A stretch of 34,530 bases of DNA from an uncultured Flavobacteriales bacterium (GCA_937973555.1 CALJKL010000080.1:1-34530); one strand, 5' to 3'; counted from the stretch's first letter, positions 1 to 7,651 are shown. Program-made: numbers and translations. The notes: a model not told the origin generated them from the sequence alone.

Positions 1-2
1 TA

Positions 3-995
3 TTAATGACTATTTCTGATACAAAACCAAGAGTAGTATTTGATGAAATTCATAAATTCAATGATTGGAAAAATTTAGTCAAAGGGTTTTACGATAAATT
101 TGGCGATAAAATAGAATTTCCTAGAGATGTAACTGAAAATGCAGAAAGCATCAGCATCAGTTTTGGTGATAAAGAGACCAGCGATTTGGTAATAGATCCA
201 CAGTTTTTTACTTTGGGAGACAATGCGGTTACCATTAATATTACCAGAGACGGAAAGGTTTTGACACAAGATGCTACCATCAATGTTTTTGCCAAAAATC
301 CAGAGCAGAATTTAACCTATGAAATCGTAGCAGAGTATCCTCATGATACCAATAATTTTGTACAGGGCTTTCAGATAGATGGCAATACCATTTATGAAAG
401 TGACGGGCAAGAAGGAGTGTCCAGAATCCTGAAATATACTTTGGGCTCTACTGCGCCTATCGTTCAAACTCCCCAGAGCGCTGATGTTTTTTCGGAAGGA
501 AGTACTATTGCCGGAAACAAAGTTTATCAGTTGACATGGAAAAACAAAAAAGGATTTATCTATGACAAATCTTCTCTGAAGCAAATTGGTGAGTTTCCTT
601 ATCCTAATATTATCGGTGAAGGGTGGGGACTAACCTATGATGGCAAAAATCTTGTGGCTTCAGACGGAAGCAAGAATATTTATTTTCTGGATGTAAACGA
701 TCCTTCAAAATTGGTGAAATACATTTCTGTAGCCGGAAATACTGAAGTTTACGATCAACTGAATGAATTGGAGTATTACAATGGATACCTATATGCCAAT
801 GTTTGGCAAAAGCCGATTATTTTGAAAATTGACCCTAAAACTGGAGAAGTGGTAGGTAAGTTTGATTTCTCGTTATTAGCCACACAAAATACTAAGGGCA
901 CAGACGATGTGTTGAACGGTATTGCCTTCAAGGGAGACAATATGTTGATTACAGGCAAAAATTGGAGTAAGATTTATGAGGTGAAAATTAAATAA
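3..995 (+). CDS. Glutaminyl-peptide cyclotransferase (5' end cut by window)
   Basis: Glutamine cyclotransferase family (PF05096-type beta-propeller), which turns N-terminal glutamine of peptides into pyroglutamate; normally exported in Bacteroidota. Residue numbers run from the first ATG at base 6. Residues 1-95 look like an Ig-like beta domain. The propeller follows, with the family signatures NNFVQGFQIDGNTIYESDGQ (about 116-135), GEGWGLTYDGKNLVASDGS (about 203-221) and LNELEYYNGYLYANVW (about 251-266). The frame stays open to the window edge, and the first ATG gives no signal peptide or lipobox. The true start is therefore probably upstream, and about 20 or more residues are missing. The family call is firm; the exact substrate is unknown. 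Confidence 0.85.
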   Translation, partial: LMTISDTKPRVVFDEIHKFNDWKNLVKGFYDKFGDKIEFPRDVTENAESISISFGDKETSDLVIDPQFFTLGDNAVTINITRDGKVLTQDATINVFAKNPEQNLTYEIVAEYPHDTNNFVQGFQIDGNTIYESDGQEGVSRILKYTLGSTAPIVQTPQSADVFSEGSTIAGNKVYQLTWKNKKGFIYDKSSLKQIGEFPYPNIIGEGWGLTYDGKNLVASDGSKNIYFLDVNDPSKLVKYISVAGNTEVYDQLNELEYYNGYLYANVWQKPIILKIDPKTGEVVGKFDFSLLATQNTKGTDDVLNGIAFKGDNMLITGKNWSKIYEVKIK

Positions 996-1052
996 TTTCA
1001 CCAACAGTTTCTGGTTTTGATTTTCAAATACAAATTACAAAGCACAAATATC

Positions 1053-1814
1053 ATGAAACTGATTAGGATTATTTTTTTACTTTTTTCAGTACTTTTTTCT
1101 GCACAAAAAGAATTTCCAATTGTTGTAAAAGACAGTTTGAAGGATGTGTTTTTAGATGATTTCAACAATCTTTATTTATGTAAAAATAATGATTTCTCCT
1201 TCTCTAAATATGATTCTTTAGGTATTAAAATAGCGGAAGTAAGATTCCCTTATCCCTTCAGGGTACAATCGGTAGAAAATCCCTTGAATATTTTTGTCTT
1301 CTCTGAAAATGCCCAAGAATTAAAAATATTAGATCAAAATCTTAATGAAATTCAAAATATAAATCTCATCAGTAAATTTGGTCACATAAAGGCTTTATTT
1401 ATTGAAGATTTGCAGTTTGCATGGCTTTTAGATTCTGCCAATAAATCTTTAGTGCAATATAATTATAGAGACAGTAAAGTTATCAATTCATTTCCTTTAA
1501 AAACAGATATCAGCAATGTTGCAGATTTTTTAGTTTTCAATAATTTACTCTACATACTGAAAGAAAAAACATTTGTTGTTTTTGATATTACTTTCAACAA
1601 AATAAATGAAAAAGAGATCGTCAGCGGAAAAAAAATAAGAAGAGAAAATAATAATATCTATGTAATTGAAAAGTCTTCAATCTCTGTTTATAATTCTAAC
1701 CAAGATTTTTATCAGGTATTTTCAAAACAAAATAACACTATTGTGGAAAAAAACAGCAATCATTTTTTGGCATTGATAGGTGACAAATTTTATCTTTACA
1801 AATTAGAAAAATAA
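1053..1814 (+). CDS. Secreted hypothetical protein, possibly beta-propeller
   Basis: Unrecognised 253-residue protein. An upstream TTG at 1017 would extend it, but the ATG at 1053 puts a clean signal peptide (MKLIRIIFLLFSVLFSAQ) at the N-terminus, so this start is preferred. The mature part is rich in short hydrophobic strands alternating with Asn/Asp/Lys turns (for example LFIEDLQFAWLLDSANKSLV and LLYILKEKTFVVFDITFNKI), which suggests a repeated-strand or propeller fold; this is inference. It starts 57 bases after the cyclotransferase and ends 5 bases before the deoxynucleoside kinase, so it is probably co-transcribed with the latter. Function unknown. Confidence 0.75.
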   Translation: MKLIRIIFLLFSVLFSAQKEFPIVVKDSLKDVFLDDFNNLYLCKNNDFSFSKYDSLGIKIAEVRFPYPFRVQSVENPLNIFVFSENAQELKILDQNLNEIQNINLISKFGHIKALFIEDLQFAWLLDSANKSLVQYNYRDSKVINSFPLKTDISNVADFLVFNNLLYILKEKTFVVFDITFNKINEKEIVSGKKIRRENNNIYVIEKSSISVYNSNQDFYQVFSKQNNTIVEKNSNHFLALIGDKFYLYKLEK

Positions 1815-1819
1815 AATAG

Positions 1820-2434
1820 ATGCATATTGCTGTAACAGGAAACATTGGCGCAGGAAAAACCACACTAACTACTATGTTATCAAAACATTACGGTTGGGAT
1901 GCGCAATTTGAAGATGTAGATCATAATCCTTATTTAGAAGATTTTTACAATGACATGAACAAATGGAGTTTTGCCCTCCAAATCTACTTTTTAGGAAGCA
2001 GATTCCGTCAGGTAAAAGAAATCAGAGAAAGCGGAAAAAATATTATTCAGGACAGAACTATCTATGAAGATGCTTATATTTTTGCAGAAAACCTTAATGA
2101 TATGAGTTTACTGTCTAAGAGAGATTTCAACAACTATACATCTATTTTTCATTTGATGAAATCATTTGTTTCTGCTCCAGATTTGTTGATTTATTTAAAA
2201 TCTGATGTTCCTAATCTGGTGAAGAAAATCTACAAAAGGGGAAGAGATTATGAAGCCAGTATCAGCATAGAGTATCTTTCTAAATTGAACGAGAAATACG
2301 AAAAATGGATCACCAACTATGATGAAGGAAAACTGCTCGTGATAGATGTTAATGATCTAGATTTCGTAGACAGACCTGAAGATTTTGGTTTTATTTTGGA
2401 AAAAATAGAAGCAGAATTGCATGGTTTATTCTAA
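1820..2434 (+). CDS. Deoxynucleoside kinase (dAK/dGK type)
   Basis: Cytoplasmic nucleotide-salvage enzyme that phosphorylates deoxynucleosides at the 5' position using an NTP. It has a P-loop GNIGAGKTT at residues 7-15, the acidic motif ED at 31-32 that contacts substrate, a DRT motif at 78-80 followed by IYEDAYIF, and an arginine-rich lid (KRGRDYE, about 138-144). The 204-residue length is normal for the bacterial dNK family. The ATG at 1820 lies 5 bases after the preceding stop, which suggests one transcript. Base specificity (adenosine, guanosine or cytidine) cannot be read from the sequence. Confidence 0.9.
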   Translation: MHIAVTGNIGAGKTTLTTMLSKHYGWDAQFEDVDHNPYLEDFYNDMNKWSFALQIYFLGSRFRQVKEIRESGKNIIQDRTIYEDAYIFAENLNDMSLLSKRDFNNYTSIFHLMKSFVSAPDLLIYLKSDVPNLVKKIYKRGRDYEASISIEYLSKLNEKYEKWITNYDEGKLLVIDVNDLDFVDRPEDFGFILEKIEAELHGLF

Positions 2435-2485
2435 ATAAATGGAATAATAATTGTTACAATTAAACAATAACTAATCTCAATTATA

Positions 2486-2833
2486 ATGCTTACTATTCTT
2501 CATAACAACAGATGCGGAAAATCTAGAGCAGCTTTGCAATATCTAGAAAGCAGAGGTTTCGAATTCGAGGTAAGAAATTATCTTGATAATCCTTTAACTG
2601 AGGTAGAAATTGAAGACTTATTAGAGAAGCTGGATACAGGTATAGATGATATTATCCGAAAAAATGAAGAAATTTGGAAAGAGAAGTTTTCGGAAACTAC
2701 TTATTCTGACAGTGAGTTAATCTCTATACTGGCCAATTATCCAAAACTTTTGCAAAGGCCTATTGTGATAAAAAATAATAAAGCCATAATAGCAAGAGAT
2801 TTAGAAAAATTAGAAATTTTCTTAAATAAATAA
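2486..2833 (+). CDS. arsC: ArsC-family reductase (arsenate reductase-like)
   Basis: Thioredoxin-fold protein of the glutaredoxin-dependent ArsC family (115 residues, normal length). The nucleophilic cysteine is C10 in HNNRCGKSR. Three arginines at R58, R91 (in LLQRPIVI) and R104 (in IIARDLE) have the spacing of the catalytic arginines 60, 94 and 107 of E. coli plasmid ArsC, so arsenate reduction is plausible. No arsR, arsB or acr3 gene lies nearby, so this is not a classical ars operon; housekeeping YfgD/ArsC paralogs look the same. It ends at a strong terminator. Confidence 0.85.
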   Translation: MLTILHNNRCGKSRAALQYLESRGFEFEVRNYLDNPLTEVEIEDLLEKLDTGIDDIIRKNEEIWKEKFSETTYSDSELISILANYPKLLQRPIVIKNNKAIIARDLEKLEIFLNK

Positions 2834-2862
2834 AAGGCGGACTTTAGTCCGCCTTTCTTTTT
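2833..2862. terminator. Bidirectional intrinsic terminator
   Basis: Perfect inverted repeat with arms AAAGGCGGACT (2833-2843) and AGTCCGCCTTT (2846-2856), followed on the plus strand by C and six T. The A-run on the left gives a weaker T-tract on the minus strand. It lies between the converging arsC-like gene and the epimerase gene, so it can serve both. Confidence 0.9.
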
Positions 2863-2874
2863 TATAAAATATAA

Positions 2875-3768
2875 TCAGATCAATGATTCTAAGGTTTTAT
2901 CCAATGTATCATATTGAAATACAAAGCCTTCAGATTTTATTTTCTGGTTGCTGGCTCTGGTACCTTCTAAAATAATAGAAGACATTTCGCCTAAAAGTAA
3001 CTTTATTACAAATTCTGGTACAGCAATAGGAATGAAAAGCCTTTTACATTTTTTGGCTAATTTTTTCATGAAGTTTTTATTGCTCACTAATTCATCGGCA
3101 ACAGCGTTATAATTGCCATTTATATTATTGTTTTCTACTGCTGATGCAAACATATTTACCAAATCATCAATATGTATCCAATTCATCCATTGATCTCCAC
3201 TGCCAACAGGAGAGGCTAAATTAAAATTAGCTAATCTTTTTAGCGCTGCAAAACTGCCACCTTCTTTTGCCAGCACCATCGAAGTTCTTAGGCATACCAC
3301 ACGATCTGCAATTCCAGTAAACTCATACGCTGCTGTTTCCCAGTCTTTGGATAGTTGTGCCAGGAAATCTAATTTTTTGATGGGCATTTCTTCTGTTAGA
3401 ATTTCGTTACTGGTAAAGGTTCCATAATAATTAATACCAGAGGCAGAAATGAAACTTTTCAATCTTAGGTTGTGTTTATCACAATAAGTCTTTAAAAGTT
3501 TTGCGGTGTCAATTCTAGATGAGAAGAGTTCTTTTTTATAGTTGGTTGTCCATCTTTTAGCAATGGTAGCGCCTGCAAGGTGAATGATGGATTCTACATC
3601 ATGAAAAGCTTCGTCTTCAATGAAATTTTTATCCTGATTCCATTGAAATTCATTCGGGTTATTTGTTTTTTTTCGCGTTAAGATATTGACGATATGTCCT
3701 TCTTTTTCAAGTTTCTTAACTAAAGATTTTCCGATTAAGCCTGTAGCGCCTGTAATAAGGATTTTCAT
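2875..3768 (-). CDS. TIGR01777-family epimerase (SDR superfamily)
   Basis: Extended short-chain dehydrogenase/reductase-like protein of the YfcH/TIGR01777 type, 297 residues. It begins with the NAD(P)-binding Rossmann motif GATGLIGKSL. It then has IHLAGATIAKRWT, SASGINYYGTF with the family tyrosine, and a C-terminal half with GSGDQWMNWIHIDDLV, all typical of the family. The frame stays open further upstream into the DUF493 gene, but the ATG at 3768 places the Rossmann motif at the N-terminus as in homologs. It starts 14 bases after DUF493 ends, so the two form an operon. Substrate unknown. Confidence 0.88.
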   Translation of the reverse strand: MKILITGATGLIGKSLVKKLEKEGHIVNILTRKKTNNPNEFQWNQDKNFIEDEAFHDVESIIHLAGATIAKRWTTNYKKELFSSRIDTAKLLKTYCDKHNLRLKSFISASGINYYGTFTSNEILTEEMPIKKLDFLAQLSKDWETAAYEFTGIADRVVCLRTSMVLAKEGGSFAALKRLANFNLASPVGSGDQWMNWIHIDDLVNMFASAVENNNINGNYNAVADELVSNKNFMKKLAKKCKRLFIPIAVPEFVIKLLLGEMSSIILEGTRASNQKIKSEGFVFQYDTLDKTLESLI

Positions 3769-3782
3769 CTTAATTTTTTTAT

Positions 3783-4091
3783 TTAAAGCATAATTACACC
3801 CTCTATTTTTGCTACTTCTTTGTAATGTCTTATTACTTGATCTGCATCCAAAACAAAACAATTAATGGTGCAGCTAATGTATTTTCCATTGCTGCTTTCT
3901 CGGGTAGAAAAGGTGTTTTTGGTATCATCAAAAACTTTATATATTTCCGTTAGTTTTTCTTGGTTATTGAGTATGATAAATTTATACAAATAATCTTCTG
4001 GAAAATTATGGTTTCTTTCCAAATTCGTTTTTAGAGAAGCATAAAATTCTTCTTGCTCATCAAATTTTTCGTTTCCGGTAACTTCGATCAT
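3783..4091 (-). CDS. DUF493 family protein
   Basis: 102-residue cytoplasmic protein that resembles the DUF493/YbeD family, a small alpha-beta fold related to ACT-like regulatory domains. Visible features are FPEDYLYKFIILNN near residues 30-43, a variable loop with SSNGKYISCTINCFV (about 66-80), and a C-terminal helix RHYKEVAKIEGV. No catalytic residues are known. It is the first gene of a two-gene operon with the TIGR01777 epimerase. Upstream lies TCGCTTTG (minus, 4132-4139), a one-mismatch -7 element. Confidence 0.75.
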   Translation of the reverse strand: MIEVTGNEKFDEQEEFYASLKTNLERNHNFPEDYLYKFIILNNQEKLTEIYKVFDDTKNTFSTRESSNGKYISCTINCFVLDADQVIRHYKEVAKIEGVIML

Positions 4092-4192
4092 TTTAAATTA
4101 GATTTAATGTAATTAGGCTTATCTGCTAAGACAAAGCGAATTTATAATTTTTTGTCTGAATTATTCTAATATCACTATTAGATTTTTCTACT

Positions 4193-4227
4193 CAAAAAAA
4201 ACGCTTTCAGTAAATCTGAAAGCGTTT
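4193..4227 (-). terminator. Terminator of the rpsF-rpsR-rplI operon
   Basis: Inverted repeat AAACGCTTTCAG (4199-4210) and CTGAAAGCGTTT (4216-4227) with a 5-base loop. Read on the minus strand it is followed by a run of T (4200 down to 4194). It lies 25 bases past the rplI stop. Confidence 0.9.
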
Positions 4228-4252
4228 CTATAATTTTATTAAAACTTAAAGA

Positions 4253-4732
4253 TTAAGCCTCTTCAGTTTTAGCTTCAGCTACAGGAGCATCAGAAACAAC
4301 TTCGAATTCATAATCGAACTCTACGTTTCTGTGAGGTCTTACTTTAGCAGTAAATTTACCAGTTCTCTTAATAGTGTTTCCTGGGATTTTGATGTATTTT
4401 TTATCAACCGCTACACCCGCTTTAGCCAATTCTTCAGCTAAGTTTGCATTGTTGATAGAACCGAAAAGTTTGTCACCAACACCTGCTTTAGCATGGATAG
4501 TAACTGCAGTAGCTTTTAATTTATCGATGATAGCTGTAGCAGCAGCGATTAATTTAGCTTCTTCTTCTTTTCTAGCTTCTAACGTAGCAGCAAGAGCTGC
4601 TTTGTTTTTAGGAGTAGCTAATAATGCAAAACCTTGAGGAATCAAGAAGTTTCTTGCATAACCTGGTTTTACGTTTACGGTATCAAACTCAAGTCCTAAG
4701 TTTTCTACGTCTTTTTTTAGGATGATTTCCAT
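4253..4732 (-). CDS. rplI: 50S ribosomal protein L9
   Basis: Binds 23S rRNA at the base of the L1 stalk. The N-terminal RNA-binding domain carries the L9 signature (MEIILKKDVENLG, then VKPGYARNFLIPQGFA at about 21-36). A long connecting helix rich in Ala, Lys and Glu (about 45-75) and the C-terminal domain (VGDKLFGSINNANLAEELAK) follow. At 159 residues it is slightly longer than E. coli L9 (149), because of an acidic tail ending in EAKTEEA. Last gene of rpsF-rpsR-rplI. Confidence 0.97.
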   Translation of the reverse strand: MEIILKKDVENLGLEFDTVNVKPGYARNFLIPQGFALLATPKNKAALAATLEARKEEEAKLIAAATAIIDKLKATAVTIHAKAGVGDKLFGSINNANLAEELAKAGVAVDKKYIKIPGNTIKRTGKFTAKVRPHRNVEFDYEFEVVSDAPVAEAKTEEA

Positions 4733-4805
4733 GTTGTTGTCCTTTTTTTGATTAAAAAGTTAGGTTTAGCAGTGCTAAAACCAACAGTTTATTTGTTAAT
4801 AATAA

Positions 4806-5108
4806 TTATTTTAATAAATCTGCTACGTAAGGCATTAAAGCTAAGTGTCTTGCTCTTTTGATCGCTGCAGAAACTTTTCTTTGGTATTTTAAAGAAGTAC
4901 CTGTGTATCTTCTTGGTAAAATTTTACCTTGTTCGTTTACAAATTGTAATAAGAAATCAGCATCTTTATAATCTACATGCTTAATTCCGTATTTTTTGAA
5001 TCTACAATATTTCTTTTCAGATTTTGTATTGATATCAAGCGGAGTAAGGAATTTTACTTCAGATTCTCCTCCGGCTGAGGCTTGTTTTGCCATATCATCT
5101 ATTGCCAT
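4806..5108 (-). CDS. rpsR: 30S ribosomal protein S18
   Basis: S18 contacts 16S rRNA and pairs with S6 on the platform of the small subunit. The family core is clear: KKYCRFKKYGIKHVDYKD, ILPRRYTGTSLKYQRKVSAAIKRARHLALMPY. The 100-residue form has an N-terminal extension of about 20 residues (MAIDDMAKQASAGGESEVKF) compared with E. coli (75 residues), as is usual in Flavobacteriia. Start is the ATG at 5108, 25 bases after rpsF. Confidence 0.97.
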   Translation of the reverse strand: MAIDDMAKQASAGGESEVKFLTPLDINTKSEKKYCRFKKYGIKHVDYKDADFLLQFVNEQGKILPRRYTGTSLKYQRKVSAAIKRARHLALMPYVADLLK

Positions 5109-5133
5109 GTCTTTAAATTTTTAAGGGTTAAAA

Positions 5134-5475
5134 TTAAGCTTTTGCAGTTTTTACTTTTGCTCTTCTTTTCTCTGCGTATTCTACAGCGTGTTTGTCAAGC
5201 TTAGTTGTTAAATAACGGATTACTCTCTCGTCACGTTTGTAAACAGTTTCTAAACCTGCTACTACAGTTCCTTCACCTTTGAATTGGATCAAAGTGTAAA
5301 ATCCATTCTTTTTCAATTGAATAGGATAAGCTAATTTTTTAAGTCCCCAGTTTTCTTTGGCAACGATTTCGCAATTGTGGTCTTTAATAAAGTCCTCAAA
5401 TTTTTTCACTGCTTCCTCCACCTGTGCGTCAGATAGAACGGGAGTTAAAATGAAAACAGTTTCGTAATTGTTCAT
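5134..5475 (-). CDS. rpsF: 30S ribosomal protein S6
   Basis: First gene of the S6-S18-L9 operon. Signature NNYETVFILTPVLSD at the N-terminus and KENWGLKKLAYPIQLKKNGFY (about residues 41-61) are typical of S6. The frame opens at 5511, but the ATG at 5475 gives the family's normal start and 113 residues. The longer form would also run through the -7 promoter element. No ssb or priB sits between rpsF and rpsR, unlike in many Proteobacteria and Firmicutes. Confidence 0.96.
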   Translation of the reverse strand: MNNYETVFILTPVLSDAQVEEAVKKFEDFIKDHNCEIVAKENWGLKKLAYPIQLKKNGFYTLIQFKGEGTVVAGLETVYKRDERVIRYLTTKLDKHAVEYAEKRRAKVKTAKA

Positions 5476-5508
5476 AATGTTAAAATATTTGTTAATTATT
5501 TCGAGCTG

Positions 5509-5539
5509 CAAAAGTAAGGAAACATTTTGAAATACACAA
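5509..5539 (-). promoter_or_regulatory. Promoter of rpsF operon
   Basis: Matches the Bacteroidota housekeeping promoter: -7 element TACTTTTG (minus strand, 5516 to 5509) and a -33 TTG (5539 to 5537) with a 20-base spacer. The expected start is near 5503, giving a leader of about 28 bases before the ATG at 5475. Confidence 0.7.
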
Positions 5540-5597
5540 TATTAATGCGGTAATTTCTTAATATGAAAATGCGATAATTTTGGAAATCTTTCCTTTT

Positions 5598-5622
5598 GTC
5601 ACCCTGAGCTTGTCGAAGGGTC
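5598..5622. repeat. Short dispersed repeat (CACCCTGAGC...GAAGGGTC type)
   Basis: A 25-base element beginning GTCACCCTGAGC and ending GTCGAAGGGTC, with nested inverted arms ACCCT and AGGGT around CTT-GTCG-AAG. This sequence type is, from general knowledge, an abundant interspersed intergenic repeat in many bacterial genomes. It lies between the GNAT gene end and the rpsF promoter. Only one copy is in this window, so repetition is not shown here. Confidence 0.5.
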
Positions 5623-5658
5623 TTTAAATTTAATCTTTACCTCAACCTCAACCTTTCC

Positions 5659-6138
5659 CTAGTTCCCGGCAAGATGGTCTATGCCATCTTGAGTAAGGCG
5701 GAAAACCGTCCATTCGTCCATCGGTTTTGCACCAAGAGATTTGTAAAATTCTATGGAAGGAGTGTTCCAGTCTAAGACAGACCATTCCATGCGGCCGCAG
5801 TTTCTTTCTTGAGCTATTTTGGCCAATGCTACCAAAAGGGCTTTTCCATAGCCTTTTCCACGGCAGTCTGGCTCTACAAAAAGGTCTTCTAAATAAAGGC
5901 CTGGCTTGCCCACAAAGGTGGAAAAATTATGAAAGAATAAAGCAAAGCCTACCGGTTTTTGGTCTTCTTCAGCAATTAAAACTTCGGCATACTTTTTTTC
6001 GAAAATGTTTTCACGAAGTTCTTCTACAGTAGTAATGACCTCATGTTCCAATTTTTCGTAAATGGCCAATTGTGTAATAAGATGAAGGATGGTAGGGGTG
6101 TCTTCAGGTGTTGCTTTGCGAATATTGAAGTTTGACAT
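5659..6138 (-). CDS. GNAT N-acetyltransferase, SSAT-like
   Basis: 159-residue acyl-CoA-dependent acetyltransferase. The acetyl-CoA site is YLEDLFVEPDCRGKGYGKAL (about residues 82-101) with the R/Q-G-x-G/A form RGKGYG. The C-terminal part MEWSVLDWNTPSIEFYKSLGA resembles the diamine/spermidine N1-acetyltransferase subgroup. Substrate is therefore possibly a polyamine or other amine, but this is inference. It is followed downstream by a dispersed repeat, and a repeat element also lies upstream. Confidence 0.88.
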   Translation of the reverse strand: MSNFNIRKATPEDTPTILHLITQLAIYEKLEHEVITTVEELRENIFEKKYAEVLIAEEDQKPVGFALFFHNFSTFVGKPGLYLEDLFVEPDCRGKGYGKALLVALAKIAQERNCGRMEWSVLDWNTPSIEFYKSLGAKPMDEWTVFRLTQDGIDHLAGN

Positions 6139-6182
6139 ATTTTTAATTTTTTGCTAAAATAGTGAATTGTTGACGAAAATCC

Positions 6183-6255
6183 ATAGCCCTGATTGAGCCA
6201 TTGTTTGAGCTCTCCCGATTCATCGGGAAGCGAGTGGCGAAAGCAGGAATAGCTA
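6183..6255. repeat. Dispersed repeat with cruciform potential
   Basis: GC-richer island in AT-rich intergenic DNA. The centre is a palindrome TCCCGATTCATCGGGA (6213-6228). The ends form an interrupted outer stem: TAGC (6184-6187) with GCTA (6252-6255), and CCTG (6188-6191) with CAGG (6244-6247). The general form (ATAGCCCTGAT ... GCGAAAGCAGGAATAGCT) resembles intergenic repeats known to be common in Flavobacteriia. Only one copy is visible here. Confidence 0.5.
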
Positions 6256-6257
6256 CA

Positions 6258-6287
6258 AAAAAAGAACGCACCTAAAAGTGCGTTCTT
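6258..6287 (-). terminator. Terminator of the E2 gene
   Basis: Perfect 10-base arms AAGAACGCAC (6262-6271) and GTGCGTTCTT (6278-6287) around a 6-base loop. On the minus strand a T-tract follows (6263 down to 6257). It lies 25 bases past the E2 stop codon. Confidence 0.9.
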
Positions 6288-6311
6288 GTATTTTAAAATT
6301 TTACTTGGCTT

Positions 6312-7625
6312 TTAAACTTCCGTATTCATATCCCAGTTTTCGAGATAATCGTGAACATGTTTTAGGAACATGCCTCCCAGTGAACCGTCTACCACGCGGT
6401 GGTCATAGGAATGGCTCATGAACATTTTTTGGCGGATGGCAATCATATCTCCATCTTTGGTTTCTACCACTGCCGGTTTTTTCACAATGGCACCCACAGC
6501 CAAAATAGCAACCTGCGGTTGTGGAATGATAGGAGTACCCATCAAGTTGCCAAAACTACCAATGTTAGAAATGGTATAGGTGGCTCCTTGAGTGTCTTCT
6601 GGCTTTAGTTTTTTGTTTCTAGCTCTGTAGGCCAAATCGTTGATGGCTTTCGCCAATCCTGAAAGTGACAATTGGTCTGCATTTTTAATGACCGGAACAA
6701 TTAAGTTACCGTCTGGCAAAGCAGTAGCCATACCAATATTGATGTTTTTCTTTTTGATGATCTTATCGCCGTCCACCGATACGTTAATCATTGGAAAATC
6801 CTGAATGGCTTTCACCACTGCTTTCACGAAAATAGGCATAAAGGTTAGTTTTTGTCCTTCTCGTTTTTCGAAAGCGTCTTTATGCTTGGTTCTCCATTTT
6901 ACCACATTGGTAACATCTGTCTCTATAAATGAGGAAACGTGTGGAGCAGTTCTTTTAGAATTCACCATGGCGTCTGCAATCAACTTACGAACCCTGTCCA
7001 TTGGGATAATCTCGTCTCCTTCAGCAGATGGAGTAGTAGTGTTGGAAAATTGTGGAGTAGATTGTTTCGTTTCACTCGCAATGACAGGAGTTTTAATCTC
7101 AGCATTGTTTCCATTTCTGTTTTGTACAAATGCTAAAATATCTTCTTTGGTAATTCTTCCTTCCAGACCACTTCCTTTAATGGATTTGAGTTCTGATTCA
7201 GAAATGTTTTCTTGCTGTGCAATAGATTTTACCAAAGGAGAAAGATATAGCTCTCCAGAAAGTTCTTGAGGAGCAGAAACTGATTTTTCCAGAGGCTTTT
7301 CAAGTTCTTTTACAACTTCCAGAGCTGGGGTTTCTGTAATTATAGGGGCTGGGGTTTCAATAGCTTTTGTTGCATTACCTTCGCCAGCGATTTCTAAAAT
7401 GGCAATGGCTTCACCAATTTTTGCAATTTCGTCTTTATTTTTTAGGATTTTTACAATTTTTCCTGAAACAGGCGTAGGAACATCGCTGTCTACTTTATCG
7501 GTAGCGATTTCTACTACAGAATCGTCTTCGTTTACAGAGTCGCCCTCACTCACCAACCAGTTGATGATGGTGGCTTCCATTACGCCTTCTCCCATAGATG
7601 GAAGTAATAATTTATATTCTGCCAT
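6312..7625 (-). CDS. 2-oxo acid dehydrogenase E2 (dihydrolipoyl acyltransferase)
   Basis: Core subunit of a pyruvate, branched-chain or 2-oxoglutarate dehydrogenase complex; it moves acyl groups from E1 to CoA on a swinging lipoyl arm. With the ATG at 7625 (437 residues) it begins MAEYKLLLPSMGEG. Domains: lipoyl domain 1-78 with the lipoylated lysine K44 in TDKVDS; Pro/Ala/Glu-rich linker; E1/E3-binding domain about 126-168 (YLSPLVKSIAQQ, GSGLEGRITKEDI); second linker; catalytic domain about 205-437 with HRVVDG (H409, D413). The second linker holds VIASETKQS (181-189), encoded by a dispersed-repeat-like sequence. The branched-chain type is likely from general resemblance, but E1 and E3 are not in the window. 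Confidence 0.93.
   Translation of the reverse strand: MAEYKLLLPSMGEGVMEATIINWLVSEGDSVNEDDSVVEIATDKVDSDVPTPVSGKIVKILKNKDEIAKIGEAIAILEIAGEGNATKAIETPAPIITETPALEVVKELEKPLEKSVSAPQELSGELYLSPLVKSIAQQENISESELKSIKGSGLEGRITKEDILAFVQNRNGNNAEIKTPVIASETKQSTPQFSNTTTPSAEGDEIIPMDRVRKLIADAMVNSKRTAPHVSSFIETDVTNVVKWRTKHKDAFEKREGQKLTFMPIFVKAVVKAIQDFPMINVSVDGDKIIKKKNINIGMATALPDGNLIVPVIKNADQLSLSGLAKAINDLAYRARNKKLKPEDTQGATYTISNIGSFGNLMGTPIIPQPQVAILAVGAIVKKPAVVETKDGDMIAIRQKMFMSHSYDHRVVDGSLGGMFLKHVHDYLENWDMNTEV
7060..7087. repeat. Dispersed repeat inside the E2 coding sequence
   Basis: 28 bases, on the minus strand starting CTGTCATTGCGAG and ending AACAATC. This closely resembles the common bacterial interspersed element of the type TGTCATTGCGAG...GAAGCAATC. 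It lies within the E2 gene in the linker between the subunit-binding and catalytic domains. It is translated in frame as PVIASETKQS, so it adds residues without breaking the gene. Confidence 0.6.
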
Positions 7626-7643
7626 TTTGTTTTTGAGTTTTGA

Positions 7644-7651
7644 CAAAGATA
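7644..7651 (-). promoter_or_regulatory. -7 element of the E2 gene
   Basis: TATCTTTG on the minus strand is a full match to TAnnTTTG, 18 bases before the E2 ATG (7625). No TTG is found at the usual -33 distance, so the call rests on one element. Confidence 0.4.

Noticed and set aside
2449..2461. AATTGTTACAATT palindrome upstream of the arsC-like gene as an ArsR operator
   Set aside because: Short, AT-rich, no promoter element beside it and no arsR gene in the window.
2486..2833. Arsenic-resistance operon
   Set aside because: Only an ArsC-family reductase is present; no arsR, arsB, acr3 or arsM nearby.
6805..7269. Plus-strand frame of 154 codons inside the E2 gene
   Set aside because: Antisense to intact E2 coding sequence; the peptide is low-complexity and has no recognisable features.
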